Numbered from the stretch's first letter, positions 25,368 to 34,954 are shown. The stretch is DNA of 64,000 nucleotides from Arenibacter amylolyticus (GCF_002150785.1 NZ_MTAZ01000006.1:25747-89746); one strand, 5' to 3'. Program-made: numbers and translations. The notes: generated by a model not told the origin, from the letters alone.

Positions 25368-26120
25368 TTAGATCACCGTCTCTGGCTTTAGCCAATCATA
25401 TCCTTTTTCCTCTAACTCCAATGCCAGTTCCTTGGTGCCGGACTTCACGATCTTACCATTGTAAAGTACGTGTACAAAATCTGGAACTATGTATTCTAAC
25501 AAGCGCTGGTAGTGGGTAATCAATATTACAGCATTGTCCTTACTCTTAAGAGTATTTACCCCATTGGCAACAACTCTTAGCGCGTCAATATCCAGACCAG
25601 AGTCTGTTTCGTCCAAGATGGCCAATTTTGGCTCTAACATAGCCATTTGGAATATTTCGTTTCGTTTCTTTTCCCCTCCAGAAAAGCCTTCGTTCAATGA
25701 ACGTGATAAGAATTTTCTATCGATCCCCAACAACTCGGATTTCTCACGTAGTAATTGCAACATTTCCTTTGCGCTCATTTCCTCCAAGCCCTGAGCTTTT
25801 CTAGATTCGTTGATAGCGGTTTTAACAAAGTTGGTAACCGATACCCCTGGAATCTCTACAGGATATTGGAAGGAAAGGAATACACCCTTATGAGCTCTTT
25901 CCTCGGGAGATAGCTCTTCCAAACTCTCATTATCCATGGTAATTTCTCCTTGGGTAACTTCAAACTCTTCTTTTCCTGCAATAACAGAGGCCAAGGTACT
26001 TTTACCAGAACCGTTTGGTCCCATAATGGCATGTACTTCCCCAGCATTCACGGTTAAATTGATTCCGTTTAATATTTCTTTGCCCTCTATGTTGGCGTGT
26101 AAGTTTGTGATTTTTAGCAT
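25368..26120 (-). CDS. sufC: SufC ATPase
   Basis: ABC-type ATPase that drives the SufBCD scaffold. Walker A is GPNGSGKST (residues 34-42), the signature is FSGGEKKRNEI, Walker B is LAILDETDSGLDIDAL, and the switch His is in LITHYQRLL. The length of 250 residues is typical. It lies 74 bp after sufB in the same direction. Confidence 0.97.
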   Translation of the reverse strand: MLKITNLHANIEGKEILNGINLTVNAGEVHAIMGPNGSGKSTLASVIAGKEEFEVTQGEITMDNESLEELSPEERAHKGVFLSFQYPVEIPGVSVTNFVKTAINESRKAQGLEEMSAKEMLQLLREKSELLGIDRKFLSRSLNEGFSGGEKKRNEIFQMAMLEPKLAILDETDSGLDIDALRVVANGVNTLKSKDNAVILITHYQRLLEYIVPDFVHVLYNGKIVKSGTKELALELEEKGYDWLKPETVI

Positions 26121-26194
26121 TTTAAACTATTTTTCTCGTTATAGTGTTTTTTTAATCCAGATTTTTTTATTTCCCATTCTACGGGGTTGATGGT

Positions 26195-27640
26195 TTATCC
26201 TACTGAGCCCTCTAAGCTTATTTCCAATAATTTTTGGGCTTCCGCAGCAAATTCCATAGGTAATTTGTTCAATACTTCCTTACTAAACCCATTTACGATA
26301 AGGGCAATGGCTTTTTCAGTATCAATTCCCCTTTGGTTACAATAGAAAATCTGATCCTCCCCAATTTTACTGGTCGTGGCCTCGTGTTCTATCATTGCGG
26401 ATTTATTCTTGGCTTCAATATATGGGAAGGCATGGGCGCCACAATCATTCCCCATCAATAAGGAATCACACTGGGAAAAGTTTCTAGCGTTTTCGGCCCT
26501 ACTACCCACCTGTACCAATCCTCGGTAACTATTTTGAGAGTGCCCTGCGGAGATCCCCTTAGAGATAATGGTACTCTTGGTGTTTTTCCCTAAATGGATC
26601 ATCTTTGTACCGGTATCAGCCTGTTGGTGATTGTTGGTAACGGCAACGGAATAAAATTCCCCAATAGAATTGTCTCCCTTAAGGATACAAGAAGGATACT
26701 TCCATGTAACGGCAGATCCGGTTTCTACCTGTGTCCAAGAAATTTTCGCGTTCTTTTCACAAATACCCCTCTTGGTTACAAAGTTAAAGACACCGCCTTT
26801 TCCTTCTTTGGTTCCTGGGAACCAGTTTTGAACAGTGGAGTATTTTATCTCAGCACCATCCAAGGCGATAAGTTCTACAACGGCCGCATGCAATTGGTTT
26901 TCGTCACGGGAGGGGGCGGTACATCCTTCCAAATAGCTTACATAACTATCCTCGTCTGCAACTACCAAAGTTCTCTCGAACTGTCCGGTACCAGCTTGGT
27001 TAATTCTAAAGTAGGTAGATAGTTCCATGGGGCAGCGAACTCCTTTTGGGATGTAGCAGAAAGATCCGTCCGAGAATACGGCCGAGTTCAAGGCTGCATA
27101 AAAATTGTCCGTTTGTGGAACCACGGTACCGATGTATTTCTTGACCAATTCCGGATGGTTCTTAATAGCATCGGAAATAGAACAGAAAATAATTCCTTTT
27201 TCTGCCAAGGTCTCCTTGAAGGTAGTAGCTACAGAAACAGAGTCCATCACAATATCCACGGCTACCCCTGCCAACTTCTTTTGTTCCTCCAATGAAATCC
27301 CCAAACGGTTAAAAGTGTCCAGAAGCTCTGGATCCACCTCGTCCAAACTATCGTATTTTGGTTTTACATTGGGTGCAGAGTAATAGGAGATATCCTGGAA
27401 GTCTGGCTTCTCATACTTTACGTTTGGCCACTCGGGCTCTACCATCTCTTTCCAAATCTTAAATGCCTTTAGCCTCCATAGGGTCATCCACTCTGGTTCC
27501 TCTTTCTTTTTGGAGATGGCAATAACGACCTCCTCGTTCAATCCCTTTGGAAAGGTATCCGATTCAATATCTGTATAGAAACCATACTCATACTCCTTGG
27601 TTTCTAATTCTTTTTTTAATTCTTCTTCTGTGTATGCCAT
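26195..27640 (-). CDS. sufB: SufB scaffold protein
   Basis: Main scaffold subunit for de novo Fe-S cluster assembly. It has the YISKGVRCP-like segment ([20 protein letters not shown]), the cysteine in [22 protein letters not shown], and the C-terminal region [37 protein letters not shown], split here to note the conserved His and Glu. The length of 481 residues is normal. It starts 165 bp after sufA. Confidence 0.97.
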   Translation of the reverse strand: MAYTEEELKKELETKEYEYGFYTDIESDTFPKGLNEEVVIAISKKKEEPEWMTLWRLKAFKIWKEMVEPEWPNVKYEKPDFQDISYYSAPNVKPKYDSLDEVDPELLDTFNRLGISLEEQKKLAGVAVDIVMDSVSVATTFKETLAEKGIIFCSISDAIKNHPELVKKYIGTVVPQTDNFYAALNSAVFSDGSFCYIPKGVRCPMELSTYFRINQAGTGQFERTLVVADEDSYVSYLEGCTAPSRDENQLHAAVVELIALDGAEIKYSTVQNWFPGTKEGKGGVFNFVTKRGICEKNAKISWTQVETGSAVTWKYPSCILKGDNSIGEFYSVAVTNNHQQADTGTKMIHLGKNTKSTIISKGISAGHSQNSYRGLVQVGSRAENARNFSQCDSLLMGNDCGAHAFPYIEAKNKSAMIEHEATTSKIGEDQIFYCNQRGIDTEKAIALIVNGFSKEVLNKLPMEFAAEAQKLLEISLEGSVG

Positions 27641-27805
27641 TTCATATAAGTTAACGAGTTAGAAAGAGGGTAGGTTGTAACTTAACCGTTACTCTTATTA
27701 ACAAATTTTATAATCTAACAAATGCTCTTGGTGATGATTGATTATTTTTCGCTGGTAAAGACATTTCCAAGCTTGGATGCATTTGCTTTGTTTCCCTTTG
27801 ATGCT

Positions 27806-28135
27806 TTACAGGGAAAAACTTTCCCCACATCCGCAAGTCCTTTGCGCATTGGGGTTTTTAAAGACAAATCCTTTACCGTTAAGTCCGCCAGAATATTCCA
27901 GGACCGTGCCTACGAGGTATAAAAAGCTTTTTTTATTCACTACGATACGCACGGAATTATCCTCAAACATTTTGTCGTCCTCTCCAATCGTTTTGTCAAA
28001 ATTCAGCTCATAGGACAATCCGCTGCATCCGCCGCTTTTAACTCCTACCCTCACATAGTCGGTGCTTGCATCAAAGCCTCCTTCGCGCATCAGGGCCGTT
28101 ACCCTTTCTCTTGCTGTTTCAGATACTTTAATCAT
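27806..28135 (-). CDS. sufA: SufA/IscA-type Fe-S carrier
   Basis: A-type carrier that takes up clusters from the scaffold and gives them to target proteins. The three conserved cysteines are present: Cys37 in GGCSG, and Cys101 and Cys103 in the C-terminal CGCG. The length of 109 residues is typical. It is the first gene of the suf operon, with a promoter box and a palindrome upstream. Confidence 0.96.
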   Translation of the reverse strand: MIKVSETARERVTALMREGGFDASTDYVRVGVKSGGCSGLSYELNFDKTIGEDDKMFEDNSVRIVVNKKSFLYLVGTVLEYSGGLNGKGFVFKNPNAQRTCGCGESFSL

Positions 28136-28149
28136 TGTTAATTGGATTT

Positions 28150-28164
28150 AATCTAAATTAGATT
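28150..28164. promoter_or_regulatory. palindromic operator candidate at the suf start site
   Basis: AATCTAAaTTAGATT has perfect 7-bp arms around one central base. It begins one base downstream of the minus-strand -7 box (28166-28173), so it overlaps the expected transcription start, a position suited to a repressor. The regulator is not known; Fe-S or iron-responsive families are obvious suspects. Confidence 0.55.
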
Positions 28165-28165
28165 G

Positions 28166-28173
28166 CAAAGATA
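28166..28173 (-). promoter_or_regulatory. -7 promoter box (TATCTTTG) of the suf operon
   Basis: Exact TAnnTTTG on the minus strand, 30 bp upstream of the sufA ATG. No TTTG at a standard -33 distance was seen. Confidence 0.55.
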
Positions 28174-28621
28174 CTACATAAGAAGGGTTTTACCATACTT
28201 TACAACATTAATCTAGCCAATAGGGGTATTAGATTTCTCTATGGGAAGGATAAGCGTATGGCAAGCGGTTTGAAAGTCCCAGCTGGACTGATTTAACCAA
28301 AGTTTTTCCAATTTTATTCGCTGCTAATTTATGGGGAATTGCCCTGTATAATTATGTGATTGATAAATAGCCTAGGGAGTTGGTGGGATAATGATAAGAA
28401 AGGAGGTTGTTTTTTTATATTGTAGGAATGTAGTAAGTTGTGCTCCGATTTAACCTTAAAGGAAATTAGGGGATAGGAGGTGGTGTCAATTTTGGATGGG
28501 GTCTATGAATTGCCGCAACCAATGGATTGGTGAAAAAATAGTTCCTTGATCCGTATATCGTTTAAAAAAAAACCTTTAAATTCAACAGCATTTTTAAAAA
28601 ACCAAAAAAATAACTAAAGTT
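28174..28621. other. 448-bp gap between the suf promoter and the Tat-exported oxidoreductase
   Basis: No gene or RNA was recognised. The last 60 bp before the oxidoreductase are very A-rich with several A runs; no exact TAnnTTTG box lies near its ATG. Confidence 0.4.
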
Positions 28622-30079
28622 ATGTCCAACAAAAAAACCACGTTTAGCAGTAAATCCCGGAGGGATTTTATAAAGGGGACCGGGCTGGCAACTGCCGGGT
28701 TTATGATCGTTCCAAGGCATGTTTTGGGCGGCCCTGGGTTTGTTGCCCCAAGTGATAAATTAAACATTGCCGGCATTGGAGTTGGTGGAAAGGGAAGGAG
28801 TGATCTTACTTCTTTTGCTGAAAGCCCAAATGTTAATATTGTGGGGCTTTGTGATGTGGACGATAGGCAATCCGTAGATTCCAGAAAGAACTTCCCAAAG
28901 GCCAAGTATTATGCAGATTTTAGGGAGATGCTGGAGAAGGAAGGAAATACCATTGATGCTGTTTCCGTATCTACACCAGATCACAATCACGCAGTTCAGG
29001 CCTATATGGCCATGCAGATGGGGAAGCACGTGTATGTTCAAAAACCGTTGACCCATGATATTTGGGAAGCAAGAATGCTTACCGAAGCGGCTAAAAAATA
29101 CAAGGTGGTTACCCAGATGGGGAACCAAGGAGGCTCCGGGGATGGAGTCCGAAAAATGAAGGAGATTTACGATACCGGGATCATTGGAGAAGTGCATACC
29201 GTTAAATGTTGGACCAATAGGGCTATATGGCCCCAAGCCTTGCAAACACCTACTAAAAAAGACCGGATTCCCAAGGGGCTTAATTGGGACCTGTGGTTAG
29301 GAACTGCAGAAATGCGCGACTATAACGATGCGTATCTTCCGTTTGATTGGAGGGGCTGGTCAGATTTTGGAACGGGTGCCCTAGGGGATATGGCTTGCCA
29401 TATTATGGACCCAGTTTATAGAATTCTCCCCATTCTATACCCAGACCAAGTAGAGTGTAGTGTGTCCGATTCCTTTAAAGGGAAGTTTGAAACTGCCGAT
29501 TACCCAAAAAGCTTCCCCAACTCCAGTAAAATACACCTAAGCTACCCTAGAACCGATGGTAAAGGGAAAGTAAAGGTTACCTGGATGGATGGCGGATTGC
29601 TTCCAGAGCGTCCAGAGGAAATGGGCGATGACGAGCCAATGGGTAACTGGGATGGTGGTGTGCTATTTATAGGCACCAAAGGAAAGTTAATGGCAGATTG
29701 TTATGGCGCTAATCCTAGATTGCTTCCCTTAAGCTTAAACGAACAGTTTGAAGTGGAAGAAACCATAGCTAGGGTGCCTGAAGGACACTACTTGCAGTGG
29801 GTAAATGCTTGTATGGCCGGCTACGGAAATGCGGAAACCAGTTCTTCTTTCGATTATGCTGGTCCTTTTACCGAAAGTATCCTTATTGGGAACTTGGCGC
29901 TTAAGGCCTATTTTGAGGTAGATCCTAATGCAGAAAACAAAGGGTTCTGGAGCGGTGGTTCTCAGTATTATGGTAGAAAGCGACTTCTGTGGGATGCAGA
30001 AAATATGAAGGTGAGCAATTTTGATGCCGCCAATAAATACGTGAAACGAAATTATAGGGAAGGCTACTCCTTGGGTTAG
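28622..30079 (+). CDS. Gfo/Idh/MocA family oxidoreductase with Tat signal
   Basis: NAD(P)-dependent dehydrogenase family acting mostly on sugars and polyols. The N-terminus carries a twin-arginine signal, SRRDFIKGTGLATAGFMIVP (Arg13-Arg14), so it is exported folded to the periplasm. The nucleotide-binding GIGVGGKGRSD follows at about residue 52, and the conserved HVYVQKPLTHD holds the catalytic Lys-Pro. The 485-residue size is that of the bacteroidetal Tat-exported type. The substrate is unknown; the gene is alone and has its own terminator. Confidence 0.92.
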   Translation: MSNKKTTFSSKSRRDFIKGTGLATAGFMIVPRHVLGGPGFVAPSDKLNIAGIGVGGKGRSDLTSFAESPNVNIVGLCDVDDRQSVDSRKNFPKAKYYADFREMLEKEGNTIDAVSVSTPDHNHAVQAYMAMQMGKHVYVQKPLTHDIWEARMLTEAAKKYKVVTQMGNQGGSGDGVRKMKEIYDTGIIGEVHTVKCWTNRAIWPQALQTPTKKDRIPKGLNWDLWLGTAEMRDYNDAYLPFDWRGWSDFGTGALGDMACHIMDPVYRILPILYPDQVECSVSDSFKGKFETADYPKSFPNSSKIHLSYPRTDGKGKVKVTWMDGGLLPERPEEMGDDEPMGNWDGGVLFIGTKGKLMADCYGANPRLLPLSLNEQFEVEETIARVPEGHYLQWVNACMAGYGNAETSSSFDYAGPFTESILIGNLALKAYFEVDPNAENKGFWSGGSQYYGRKRLLWDAENMKVSNFDAANKYVKRNYREGYSLG

Positions 30080-30101
30080 GAACTCCCGTAATTAGAATAT
30101 T

Positions 30102-30136
30102 AAAACGCCAGTCTTTCTTGAAAAGGCTGGCGTTTT
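30102..30136 (+). terminator. terminator of the Gfo/Idh/MocA gene
   Basis: A perfect 10-bp stem, AAAACGCCAG/CTGGCGTTTT, with a 15-base loop, followed by ATTTTG, 22 bp after the stop codon. Confidence 0.85.
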
Positions 30137-30293
30137 ATTTTGTAAGCGACCTTGCTATCGACTTGCAGTACAAAATACCTGTTAAATTGCGGCAGGTAGT
30201 CTTAGGGGAGTAATGAATAAAATAGTATTTCTAAAATATAGGCGCCTCTTCTCAATATTTAGCGCAAAAGGGGCAATAAATAAATTTCCTCCT

Positions 30294-30301
30294 TACTTTT
30301 G
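30294..30301 (+). promoter_or_regulatory. -7 promoter box (TACTTTTG) of thiL
   Basis: Exact TAnnTTTG ending 4 bp before the ATG at 30306, again suggesting a leaderless or nearly leaderless mRNA and fixing the start of thiL. Confidence 0.55.
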
Positions 30302-30305
30302 CAGC

Positions 30306-31349
30306 ATGTTAGAAGATAAGAATCAAGAAAAGACAAGTCTAGAGGAGCTGGGAGAATTTGGATTAATCCAGCACCTTACTCAAAACTTTGAAATACAACA
30401 AAGTTCTACCGTAAAAGGAATCGGGGATGATGCCGCTGTGCTCTATTTTAGCGATAAAAAGGTGGTGGTTTCTACGGATATGCTGGTAGAAGGAGTGCAT
30501 TTTGATCTCAGTTATATGCCCTTGAAGCACCTGGGCTATAAGTCGGTAATGGTGAACTTATCGGATATATACGCCATGAATGCCGTAGCAACTCAAATTA
30601 CGGTGTCTATTGCGGTTTCCAATAGGTTCCCCCTGGAAGCTTTGGAGGAGTTTTATGCAGGAGTTGCCTTGGCAGCAAAAATTTATAAAGTAGATTTAAT
30701 TGGCGGAGACACTACTTCTTCTACCAAAGGGATGATCATTAGTGTAACGGCCATTGGGGAAGCAAACGAGGCCGATATTACCTATAGAAGTGGGGCTAAG
30801 CCCAATGATTTGTTGGTGGTTTCTGGAGATTTGGGCGGAGCGTATTGTGGTCTGCAGGTGTTAGAAAGGGAAAAAGAAGTGTTTAAGGTGAATCCCAACA
30901 ACCAACCAGATCTTTCCCCATATACCTATATCATAGAGCGACAGTTAAAGCCTGAGTCCAGAAAGGATGTAAAAGGCTTGTTGGCAAAATTGGAAATTCA
31001 ACCTACTGCCATGATTGATATTAGTGATGGGCTCTCCTCAGAGATATTGCATATTTGTAAGGCAAGTGAGGTGGGGTGTAATCTGTATGAAGATAAAATT
31101 CCACTGGATCCAACCGTTATTTCGGCCTGTGAAGAGTTTAAAATTGACAGTACGTTGGTAGCCCTGAGTGGAGGAGAGGATTATGAGCTGTTGTTTACCA
31201 TAGATCAAAAAGATTTCCCTAAGATAAAGGGGAATCCCCATTTTTCGGTAATTGGACATATGACAGATCACAAGGAAGGAGCCCATTTAATTTCCCGTGC
31301 CAATACTAAGATTCCAATAACCGCCCAGGGGTGGAACTCCTTTACCTAA
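30306..31349 (+). CDS. thiL: thiamine-monophosphate kinase
   Basis: Phosphorylates thiamine monophosphate to thiamine pyrophosphate. The segment IGDDAAVL, the following STDMLVEGVHFDLSY, GGDTTSSTKG and the C-terminal SGGEDYELLFT are the ThiL signatures. From the ATG at 30306 the product is 347 residues; the earlier start at 30213 adds 31 residues that lie upstream of the promoter box and have no family match. It stands alone; no other thiamine genes are in the window. Confidence 0.95.
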   Translation: MLEDKNQEKTSLEELGEFGLIQHLTQNFEIQQSSTVKGIGDDAAVLYFSDKKVVVSTDMLVEGVHFDLSYMPLKHLGYKSVMVNLSDIYAMNAVATQITVSIAVSNRFPLEALEEFYAGVALAAKIYKVDLIGGDTTSSTKGMIISVTAIGEANEADITYRSGAKPNDLLVVSGDLGGAYCGLQVLEREKEVFKVNPNNQPDLSPYTYIIERQLKPESRKDVKGLLAKLEIQPTAMIDISDGLSSEILHICKASEVGCNLYEDKIPLDPTVISACEEFKIDSTLVALSGGEDYELLFTIDQKDFPKIKGNPHFSVIGHMTDHKEGAHLISRANTKIPITAQGWNSFT

Positions 31350-31396
31350 ACAAAAAATTCCCGAAAACTGATGGCTGGTTTATTGTTGCTGTCTAG

Positions 31397-31405
31397 GGGG
31401 GGGGC
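31397..31405. other. run of nine G
   Basis: A homopolymer of nine G residues in the short gap between thiL and the small zinc-ribbon-like gene, unusual in an AT-rich genome. It could be a slippage-prone tract or a sequencing error; no gene crosses it. Confidence 0.6.
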
Positions 31406-31490
31406 AGTTTAAACAAATCTTAGGCCTTCTATCTTCAGGAATGTTAGTCGTTATCAGTCTACTCCGCCGATGGTGGGTAGCCTTTAGTGG

Positions 31491-31742
31491 CTATGCAACC
31501 TGTTGGTCTGCCCCATGTCTTTTTTGGTAAATGTGCTGCAAGGTATTATTGATATCCTGTTGTTTAGGGGTCAGTTCGGAGAGATTGCCATTGGCATCCG
31601 TAGTGACTTCCTTATTGCAGTGAACGCATTGGTACTCCTTAATGTGGGAGGTAATAATCTTGGTCACTGCATAATGATGTCCAAAAATAGCGCAGAAAAA
31701 GGTGCTAAGTCTGTTGGCGTAGTGGTTGATGTTGTTTTTCAT
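31491..31742 (-). CDS. small conserved flavobacterial protein with a CxxC motif
   Basis: An 83-residue protein with a FFCAIFGHHYAVTKIITSHI-type N-terminus and a YQCVHCNKEV segment, so Cys and His residues are set out as in a small zinc ribbon (one pair from the CVHC, others from FFC and GHH). I recall similar short proteins in flavobacteria but know of no function. It is on the opposite strand to both neighbours. The pattern of conserved-looking residues supports a real gene. Confidence 0.65.
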   Translation of the reverse strand: MKNNINHYANRLSTFFCAIFGHHYAVTKIITSHIKEYQCVHCNKEVTTDANGNLSELTPKQQDINNTLQHIYQKRHGADQQVA

Positions 31743-32003
31743 AATGTTGGGGGTTAGTTGGGGATGATACGGGTTTGGATCCGTAGCTGTATATTAAACG
31801 TATTGGTTGGTGGTTAAAGCAATACTTTTCATGCTTAACAACACTCTAACGGGTTAATTTAAAAATTATTGAGTGTGTCTTATATCTTTTTTTGATTTTA
31901 CCTACAAAATACACATGTTTTCGATGAACGGTTGTTTATTGAAGCTGAAGTTAAGTTTTATACTAATTGGTTTTTATCCTATCTTTCGCCGAAATTTGCC
32001 AGT

Positions 32004-33296
32004 ATGCTTAAGAATAAAGAGACGCTGATTACTACTTTTGCTATGTTTTCCCTATTTTTTGGGGCGGGCAACCTAATCTTACCCCCTTTTTTGGGTTTCA
32101 AATCTGGGGAATTATGGTGGTTGGTGGCCTTGGGCTTTGCCATTTCGGCAGTCTTGGTGCCCATCTTTGGAATCCTGGCTCATGCGAAATTGCAAGGGAC
32201 TATATTCGATTTTGGAAAGAAGGTGTCTCCAGCCTTTAGTATGGTCTATTCCTTTGCTATTTATGCTATAGCTGTTGGCCTTCCCTCCCCGCGTACCGCA
32301 TCAGTAACCCATGAAATTGCCATACAGCCATTCTTTAATGTTTCGTCCCTTACTACAAGTATCCTTTATTTTTCTCTGGTATTTGTGTTTGTAATGAATC
32401 GTTCCAAAATTTTGGATATTCTTGGTAAACTACTTACTCCTGCTATCATATTTATATTGTTGGCCATCATAGGAATCACCATAATGGACCTCGATTTTGC
32501 ATTTGAGAAATCGTCTATTGTGAATCCGTTGAGCCTCGGTATTTTGGAAGGATACCAGACGTTCGATGCTATTGCGGCATTGGTGGTTGGAGGTGTTATC
32601 ATTGTTTCTATTAACCTAAGGTCCAAGGCGCCCTACGAGGCCAAAAAAAGATTGATTAAAAGATCGGGCTGGTTGGCCGGACTCGCGCTGTTCTTGATTT
32701 ATGCGGGGCTGATACTTACCGGAGCATTGCAACAAGATCATTTTATGGGGGGTGTCAGTAGAACCGAACTACTTACCGGAATAAGTAGTTTAACGCTAGG
32801 GAATACGGCTAATATTTTCTTAAGCATCTTGGTAAGTTTGGCGTGTTTTACTACCGCAGTGGGAATTGTAACTGGGGCGGCCGATTTTATTAAGGCAAAA
32901 TTCTCGCGATGGTATTACGGATATCTAGCCACGGCAATCATTGGCTGTTTGCTAGGAATCTTAATAGGGCAGTTTAATGTGGGATATATTATAACTATTG
33001 CCTTGCCAGCACTAATGTTTATCTATCCTATTACCATTGTGTTGATCCTGTTAAATCTAGTCCCGGATAGATGGGCGTCTCCCAGGGTATTTAAAAAAGT
33101 TGTGCTGGCGACCTTTGTCTTTAGTATTCCCGACTTTTTGGGAACCTTAAGCTTTGTGGATATAAATACCGATATTTTTGGGTGGATTCCCTTTAGTGAT
33201 TATCAATTAGGATGGGTGCTGCCTGCGTTGGTGGCATTTATAATTGCGAATGTCCTTGATAAGGCCACTAGTTCCAAGAGCGGAATTGGAGCGTAA
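32004..33296 (+). CDS. brnQ: branched-chain amino acid:cation symporter (BrnQ/LIVCS family)
   Basis: Inner-membrane carrier for leucine, isoleucine and valine. About twelve hydrophobic segments span the 430 residues, and the N-terminus FAMFSLFFGAGNLILPPFLG is the signature of the family, as is GLPSPRTASVTHEIA. The ATG at 32004 places that signature about 10 residues from the start; the longer frame from 31932 is not supported. It converges with the aminopeptidase gene over a shared terminator. Confidence 0.92.
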   Translation: MLKNKETLITTFAMFSLFFGAGNLILPPFLGFKSGELWWLVALGFAISAVLVPIFGILAHAKLQGTIFDFGKKVSPAFSMVYSFAIYAIAVGLPSPRTASVTHEIAIQPFFNVSSLTTSILYFSLVFVFVMNRSKILDILGKLLTPAIIFILLAIIGITIMDLDFAFEKSSIVNPLSLGILEGYQTFDAIAALVVGGVIIVSINLRSKAPYEAKKRLIKRSGWLAGLALFLIYAGLILTGALQQDHFMGGVSRTELLTGISSLTLGNTANIFLSILVSLACFTTAVGIVTGAADFIKAKFSRWYYGYLATAIIGCLLGILIGQFNVGYIITIALPALMFIYPITIVLILLNLVPDRWASPRVFKKVVLATFVFSIPDFLGTLSFVDINTDIFGWIPFSDYQLGWVLPALVAFIIANVLDKATSSKSGIGA

Positions 33297-33311
33297 AAGT
33301 GTTTAAAATAA

Positions 33312-33337
33312 AAAAGAGCCAGTTCGCTGGCTCTTTT
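33312..33337. terminator. bidirectional terminator shared by brnQ and aminopeptidase P
   Basis: A perfect 11-bp stem, AAAAGAGCCAG/CTGGCTCTTTT, with a TTCG tetraloop. A runs on one side and T runs on the other give a U tract in both directions, fitting the convergent genes. Confidence 0.92.
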
Positions 33338-33361
33338 AGAATTGCTATGCTGTGAATTTTC

Positions 33362-34660
33362 TTATCCCTTAGTGTTCATCAGTTCTTCAATCTCCTCTAT
33401 TTCAATCGGAATATTGGCCATTAGATTAAATGGGGCACCATTTTCCTGGATTACCACGTCGTCTTCCAATCTAACTCCCATACCTTCTTCTGGGATGTAG
33501 ATGCCTGGCTCAACGGTAAATACCATATTTGCTTTCATAGGGGATTTTAACAGGCCATAGTCATGGGTGTTTAACCCTATGTGGTGACTGGTACCGTGCA
33601 TAAAGTACTTTTTGTAGGCAGGCCAATTCTTGTCCTCATTTTGAACATCGGCCTTGTCTAGCAATCCTAGTCCTAATAATTCCGATGTCATTATATCACC
33701 TACTTCCTTGTGGAATTCTGCCCACATGGTTCCTGGCACCAACATGGCAGTAGCTTCATTCTTTACTCTTAGAACCGCTTCGTATACTTCCTTCTGTCTA
33801 GGGGTGAATCTTCCATTTACGGGAATGGTACGGGTAAGGTCACTGGAGTAGTTAGCATATTCTGCAGCTACGTCCATTAACAAAAGGTCGCCGTCCTTGC
33901 ACTGCCTGTTGTTTTCTATGTAATGTAATACATTAGCATTGTTCCCAGAGGCAATAATAGGGGTGTAGGCAAATCCTTTGGATCGGTTTCGGATAAACTC
34001 ATGTAGTAATTCAGCCTCAATTTCATACTCCCATACGCCTGGCTTTACAAAAGGTAGTAAGCGTCTAAAGCCTTTTTCGGTGATGTTACAGGCCGTTTGT
34101 ATAATCGCAATCTCCTCTGGCTCCTTAACACCTCGAATTTCCTGTAGGATGGGATTACTCTTTGCCCAATTGTGTGCAGGGTATTCCTTTTTTACCTTTT
34201 CTATAAATCGGTCTTCCCTTGTTTGGGTTTCCACCGATTGTCTATAGTGTTCGTTGGTGTTGAAATAAATGGTGTCTGCTTCGGTCATTAGGTCAAAGAA
34301 TACCTTGTCAAATTCCGTAAGCCAGTAAATGGATTCTATTCCAGATACCTCGGTCGCTTTTTCTTTGGTGAGTTTAGCGCCTTCCCAGACCGCAATATGG
34401 GCATTGGTTTCCCTAACAAATAACACTTCTCGGTGTTTTTTGTCGTGGGCATCCGGGAAAAGTAAAAGAATGGTTTCTTCCTGATCGGCACCACTGAGGT
34501 AAAAAAGGTCCCTATCTTGCTCAAAAGGCATGGTGCTATCAGCGCCTATAGGGTATATGTCGTTGGAATTGAATACTGCAATGCTGTTAGGCTTCATTTG
34601 GGCCATGAACTTCTTGCGGTTCTTTACAAATAGTTGTTGTGGTATTTGCTCGTACTTCAT
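33362..34660 (-). CDS. pepP: Xaa-Pro aminopeptidase (M24B)
   Basis: Removes N-terminal residues before proline. An N-terminal creatinase-like domain is followed by the M24 pita-bread domain with its metal ligands in place: Asp and Asp in LLMDVAAEYANYSSDLTRT, His in MHGTSHHIGL, Glu in TVEPGIYIPEEG and Glu in VRLEDDVVI. The ATG at 34658-34660 (MKYEQIPQQLF) is preferred over the one seven codons upstream; it gives 432 residues. A possible promoter box is at 34692-34699. Confidence 0.93.
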   Translation of the reverse strand: MKYEQIPQQLFVKNRKKFMAQMKPNSIAVFNSNDIYPIGADSTMPFEQDRDLFYLSGADQEETILLLFPDAHDKKHREVLFVRETNAHIAVWEGAKLTKEKATEVSGIESIYWLTEFDKVFFDLMTEADTIYFNTNEHYRQSVETQTREDRFIEKVKKEYPAHNWAKSNPILQEIRGVKEPEEIAIIQTACNITEKGFRRLLPFVKPGVWEYEIEAELLHEFIRNRSKGFAYTPIIASGNNANVLHYIENNRQCKDGDLLLMDVAAEYANYSSDLTRTIPVNGRFTPRQKEVYEAVLRVKNEATAMLVPGTMWAEFHKEVGDIMTSELLGLGLLDKADVQNEDKNWPAYKKYFMHGTSHHIGLNTHDYGLLKSPMKANMVFTVEPGIYIPEEGMGVRLEDDVVIQENGAPFNLMANIPIEIEEIEELMNTKG

Positions 34661-34691
34661 CTGATATATTTTTATGGGCATAGGGTCTTGC

Positions 34692-34699
34692 CAAAATTA
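34692..34699 (-). promoter_or_regulatory. -7 promoter box (TAATTTTG) of aminopeptidase P
   Basis: Exact TAnnTTTG on the minus strand, 31 bp upstream of the chosen ATG. A second exact box (TAAATTTG) lies at 34785-34792. Confidence 0.4.
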
Positions 34700-34954
34700 T
34701 TTGGGCGGGAACGTGGCGTTGTCATCATTCCGCACAAAGGGCGGTAGTCCCTAATTACTATGCACCAGTTTTTAATTATGTTTGCAAATTTATGAAATAG
34801 GATAGGCTTAATGCCAAGAAGGAGCAAATCATTTTAAAAAGAAGGGCTTCCATTCTGCAAAATTTCAAAATATCCTATCTTCGGCAAGGTTTTTACCACC
34901 TTGGCCAACTGTACGCATGTGAAGGTGGCTTTCGGTTTATAATAATATGTTGAT

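Noticed and set aside
34883..34906. Hairpin GGCAAGGT/ACCTTGGCC before the M28 gene as a riboswitch
   Set aside because: A single bulged stem with no known aptamer motif and no terminator or ribosome-site partner.
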